Source: JBMYRH01 sp049602155 (GTDB lineage Bacteria > Myxococcota_A > UBA9042 > PHBI01 > JBMYRH01). From it: a stretch of 5,409 bases of DNA. The notes below the pieces were generated by a model. The model made no database searches and was not told the DNA's origin. It saw nothing but the letters and a program-made list of their open reading frames with translations. Positions within the stretch are counted from its first letter, which is position 1, and each line of letters begins with the position of its first letter. The stretch is from the NCBI GenBank assembly GCA_049602155.1, contig JBMYRH010000067.1:1-5409 (forward strand). The letters are read 5' to 3'. The translations under genes and the position numbers were made by a program. Positions 5,176 to 5,409 of this stretch are shown piece after piece.

Positions 5176-5409
5176 TCAAATCCCACAAATCGGACAATCC
5201 GTCCCACAGGTGAACCCGTTGTGGTTTGAGTTAATGCCATCGGGGCACGTTGTGTTGTCCCAAATGACGCCGGTCAGGTCCGCGTCGCTCAGGTTCGCGA
5301 AGAGCAGGTCCGCGCCGATCAGGTACGCGCCGCTCAGGTCCGCGCCGATCAGGTCCGCGTTGGTCAGGGCAGCGCCATCCAGGGCAGCGCCAGCCAGGTT
5401 CGCACCGGT
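5176..5409 (-). CDS. Pentapeptide-repeat protein, C-terminal part
   Basis: 77 residues plus the TGA at 5176-5178 are inside the window; the 5' end lies beyond the right edge. Residues 1-45 are nine consecutive pentapeptides of the A(D/N)LxG type (for example TNADL, IGADL, SGAYL, IGADL), which fold into a right-handed quadrilateral beta-helix in known members. The DNA shows the matching 15-base periodicity. The tail after the helix begins TGVIWDNTTCPDGINSNHNG and then has cysteines at fragment positions 55, 68, 72 and 75 (C-x3-C-x2-C at the end). A W.NTTCPDG.NS...G cap is, as I recall, common in secreted pentapeptide proteins of deltaproteobacteria. Cysteines in the tail suggest disulfides and export, but the signal peptide is not visible. 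Substrate or partner cannot be inferred; gyrase-protecting members exist but nothing here indicates that role. Confidence 0.9.
   Translation of the reverse strand, partial: TGANLAGAALDGAALTNADLIGADLSGAYLIGADLLFANLSDADLTGVIWDNTTCPDGINSNHNGFTCGTDCPICGI

Noticed and set aside
5240..5409. 15-base periodic DNA as a CRISPR or noncoding tandem repeat
   Set aside because: The period is fully explained by pentapeptide codons of the minus-strand gene; units vary at wobble and loop positions and there are no spacers.

Overview
The window is GC-rich (sampled coding lines reach about 75% G+C) and comes from a bacterium with many exported, Cys-rich lipoproteins. Three things suggest a Myxococcota or Bradymonadales-like lineage (the former Deltaproteobacteria): long Asp/Gly/Ala/Pro linkers behind lipoprotein signals, Cys-rich modules of the CDD..CT.D.CD..TGAC and DPYCCN.AWD..C type, and a Y1 transposase beginning MTWPRRVVPGTTYL. 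This assignment rests on recalled protein style, not on a search.

Layout, left to right. All well-supported genes are on the minus strand. At 1-73 is the N-terminus of an IS200-like/REP-associated (Y1) transposase that runs off the left edge. At 74-343 is noncoding DNA with a perfect hairpin and a tandem array of 26-bp hairpin-forming units. At 344-1453 is a predicted lipoprotein of unknown function with clearly lower G+C than its neighbours. At 1454-1697 is an intergenic stretch with remnant-like coding signal. At 1698-1787 is an orphan cytochrome c C-terminal tail, abutting in another frame the end of the next gene. At 1784-2998 is a 404-aa Cys-rich modular lipoprotein. At 2999-3209 I see nothing convincing beyond that gene's ribosome binding site. 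At 3210-3362 is a possible 50-codon Cys-containing small ORF. At 3411-4907 is a 498-aa Tat-exported, mainly helical protein of unknown function. At 4968-4997 is a possible promoter. At 5058-5169 are two pairs of short repeats. At 5176-5409 is the C-terminal part of a pentapeptide-repeat protein whose start lies off the right edge.

How the parts relate. Three full-length gene products, and probably the pentapeptide protein too, look extracytoplasmic. The gaps of about 330-510 bp between the main genes argue against one compact operon. There is no clear pathway or defence system here. The region reads as accessory DNA: surface or secreted proteins separated by repeats, a REP-type transposase and gene fragments left by rearrangement. 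The most distinctive signals are the duplicated module in the Cys-rich lipoprotein with exactly conserved cysteine spacing, the orphan cytochrome c tail, and the two different short-repeat families at the two ends.
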